Source: Spirochaetales bacterium (lineage in GTDB: Bacteria > Spirochaetota > Spirochaetia > DSM-27196 > SKKC01). Taken from it: a stretch of DNA of 7,106 bases. Position 1 is the stretch's first letter. Each line of letters begins with the position of its first letter. The notes under the pieces are model-generated. The model did not search any database. It worked only from the letters and a program-made list of their open reading frames with translations, and was not told where the DNA came from. The translations under genes were made by a program, and so were the position numbers. The stretch covers positions 1-7,106 of the forward strand of contig SLAN01000137.1 in NCBI GenBank assembly GCA_007126865.1. The letters are read 5' to 3'. Positions 5,961 through 7,106 of this stretch are shown in pieces.

Positions 5961-5967
5961 AGGAGGT
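5961..5967 (+). promoter_or_regulatory. Strong ribosome binding site of the ABC ATPase gene
   Basis: AGGAGGT at 5961-5967 is a near-perfect Shine-Dalgarno sequence six bases before ATG 5974, clearly stronger than those of the other genes here. It fixes the start and suggests high translation. Confidence 0.85.
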
Positions 5968-5973
5968 GTCAGC

Positions 5974-7106
5974 ATGCCTTCAATAGTTATTGACTCCCTG
6001 TCCAAACGATTCGACGGGGTGGAGGCGCTCTCGAACGTATCGCTGGAGATCCGGAATCGCGAGTTCATGGTCCTGCTCGGGCCGTCCGGTTGTGGAAAGA
6101 CTACGCTTCTGCGGTGTGTCGCGGGCCTCGAGCAACCCGATACAGGATCGATCCGGATCGGCGATCGCACCGTATATTCGCGGTCGGAAGGAATCGACAT
6201 TCCGCCGCGCGAGCGGCGGGTCGGTATGGTGTTCCAGAACTATGCGCTCTACCCGCACATGGATGTCTTCGAGAACGTGGCGTTCGGGCTTCGAATGCGC
6301 AAGACGCGTAAGAAGGAGGTGCAGTCCCGCGTGACGGAGGCACTCGAGCTCGTAAATCTTACGGGACTCGAGAAACGCAGCCCGCGCCAACTCAGTGGCG
6401 GGCAGCGGCAACGCGTAGCTGTCGCCAGAACGCTGGTAACCAAGCCACAAGAGCTGCTTTTCGACGAACCGCTGTCCAATCTCGATCCGAAGCTTCGGGT
6501 TAGTCTGCGCGCCCAGCTTCGCCGACTGCACAAACAGATCGGCGCTACGTCGTTGTATGTCACCCACGATCAGAACGAGGCGATGGTCCTCGCCGATCGC
6601 ATCGCGGTCTTACAGGACGGTGTAATCGTGCAGGTTGACGAGCCACGAACAGTGTACGATCACCCTGCAACCGTGAAGGTTGCCGAGTTCACCGGTAATC
6701 CGAAAACGAACATTCTCAGCGGCGAAATCAACCGAAGCGACGATCGCTTGATTCTCATCCCGGACGATGACCCGTACTGTTTCATCGAGTTGCCCGATTC
6801 GCTATCCGATTTCGTCGGTCGCCGCATCTATCTGAATTGTCGTCCGGAAGAGGTGGGGATCACCTCTCATCTCAGCGAGGATCTCGGACGGCTTCCCGTT
6901 CTGAGCGTTATGCCCGACGGATCGCACGTATTCGTGCATTTGCGACTCGGCGACACAATGCAGCAGATTATCGCGCGCGGTTCGGTACGCGAGTTCGCCC
7001 GAATCGGACGAAATGAGCTGGTGGCTCTCAATATCCGTCGGGGAAACATCTTCGACTTCGACACCGAATACCTGCTACACTCCTTCGGATACGAAGACAG
7101 CGGCCG
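5974..7106 (+). CDS. ABC transporter ATP-binding protein, carbohydrate-importer (MalK/UgpC/MsmX) type, 3' end cut
   Basis: 377 residues are visible and the frame is still open at the window end; relatives are about 350-380 long, so little is missing. The ATPase powers uptake through a CUT1-type importer at the inner face of the membrane. Motifs in order: Walker A GPSGCGKTT (36-44, Lys42), Q-loop Gln88 in FQNYALYPHM, signature LSGGQRQR (from 140), Walker B LLFDEP (Asp164, catalytic Glu165), D-loop SNLD, and H-loop His198 in YVTHDQ. The segment EFTGNPKTNIL leads into a C-terminal regulatory TOBE/MOBE-like domain (about 240 to the end) including CRPEEVGI. The Q-loop and C-terminal domain place it in the sugar, polyol or glycerol-phosphate importer group; one such ATPase often serves several importers, so the substrate cannot be read from it. 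Permease and binding-protein genes are not in the window and may follow. Start supported by the site at 5961-5967. Confidence 0.93.
   Translation, partial: MPSIVIDSLSKRFDGVEALSNVSLEIRNREFMVLLGPSGCGKTTLLRCVAGLEQPDTGSIRIGDRTVYSRSEGIDIPPRERRVGMVFQNYALYPHMDVFENVAFGLRMRKTRKKEVQSRVTEALELVNLTGLEKRSPRQLSGGQRQRVAVARTLVTKPQELLFDEPLSNLDPKLRVSLRAQLRRLHKQIGATSLYVTHDQNEAMVLADRIAVLQDGVIVQVDEPRTVYDHPATVKVAEFTGNPKTNILSGEINRSDDRLILIPDDDPYCFIELPDSLSDFVGRRIYLNCRPEEVGITSHLSEDLGRLPVLSVMPDGSHVFVHLRLGDTMQQIIARGSVREFARIGRNELVALNIRRGNIFDFDTEYLLHSFGYEDSG

Noticed and set aside
5980..6567. 195-codon open frame on the minus strand
   Set aside because: It lies wholly within the ABC ATPase, which has every motif of its family. 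The antisense translation shows no recognisable domain.

Overview
The window is a gene-dense bacterial segment (moderately high G+C by eye, short intergenic gaps, no RNA genes, no mobile elements, no CRISPR). It holds the 3' part of an Rnf-type membrane redox operon, then a convergent peptidase gene, an MFS transporter and the start of an ABC-transporter locus. The Rnf operon suggests an organism that couples ferredoxin/NADH redox chemistry to ion transport, often an anaerobe. The gene order C-D-G-E-A with no rnfB after rnfA resembles the B-C-D-G-E-A order I recall from Bacteroidota, Chlorobi and similar groups. A free-living spirochaete is my best but low-confidence guess. The sequence contains no taxonomic marker.

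Layout: (1) 3-251 (+), 3' end of rnfC with two 4Fe-4S motifs. (2) 252-412, a spacer with a stem-loop and small tandem repeats. (3) 413-2149 (+), one long reading frame fusing RnfD, RnfG and an additional C-terminal FMN-binding domain. (4) 2167-2763 (+), rnfE. (5) 2760-3308 (+), rnfA, overlapping rnfE by 4 bp. (6) 3321-4382 (-), an M19 membrane-type dipeptidase, convergent with rnfA. (7) 4487-5920 (+), a YcaD-like MFS permease, divergent from the dipeptidase. (8) 5974 to the window end (+), the ATPase of a carbohydrate-type ABC importer, cut by the window edge.

The most interesting signal is in the Rnf genes. Known Rnf and Nqr complexes hold a [2Fe-2S] cluster inside the membrane, ligated by two cysteines from RnfA (NqrE) and two from RnfE (NqrD). 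Here RnfA has no cysteine at all, and RnfE has one (Cys104), with Tyr16 and, in RnfA, Thr26 at the usual ligand positions. RnfD's flavinylation motif is altered (D-A-F-T-A-P-T), and the RnfG motif has lost its upstream aspartate (A-T-I-S-G-A-T). The extra C-terminal domain has a perfect D-x-x-S-G-A-T site (Thr562). Together this suggests a divergent Rnf-like complex whose transmembrane electron path differs from the textbook one. That is inference: family comparisons are from memory, and the upstream subunit(s), including any RnfB, are outside the window.

The remaining genes look like ordinary peptide and solute uptake or processing functions with no visible link to the Rnf operon.
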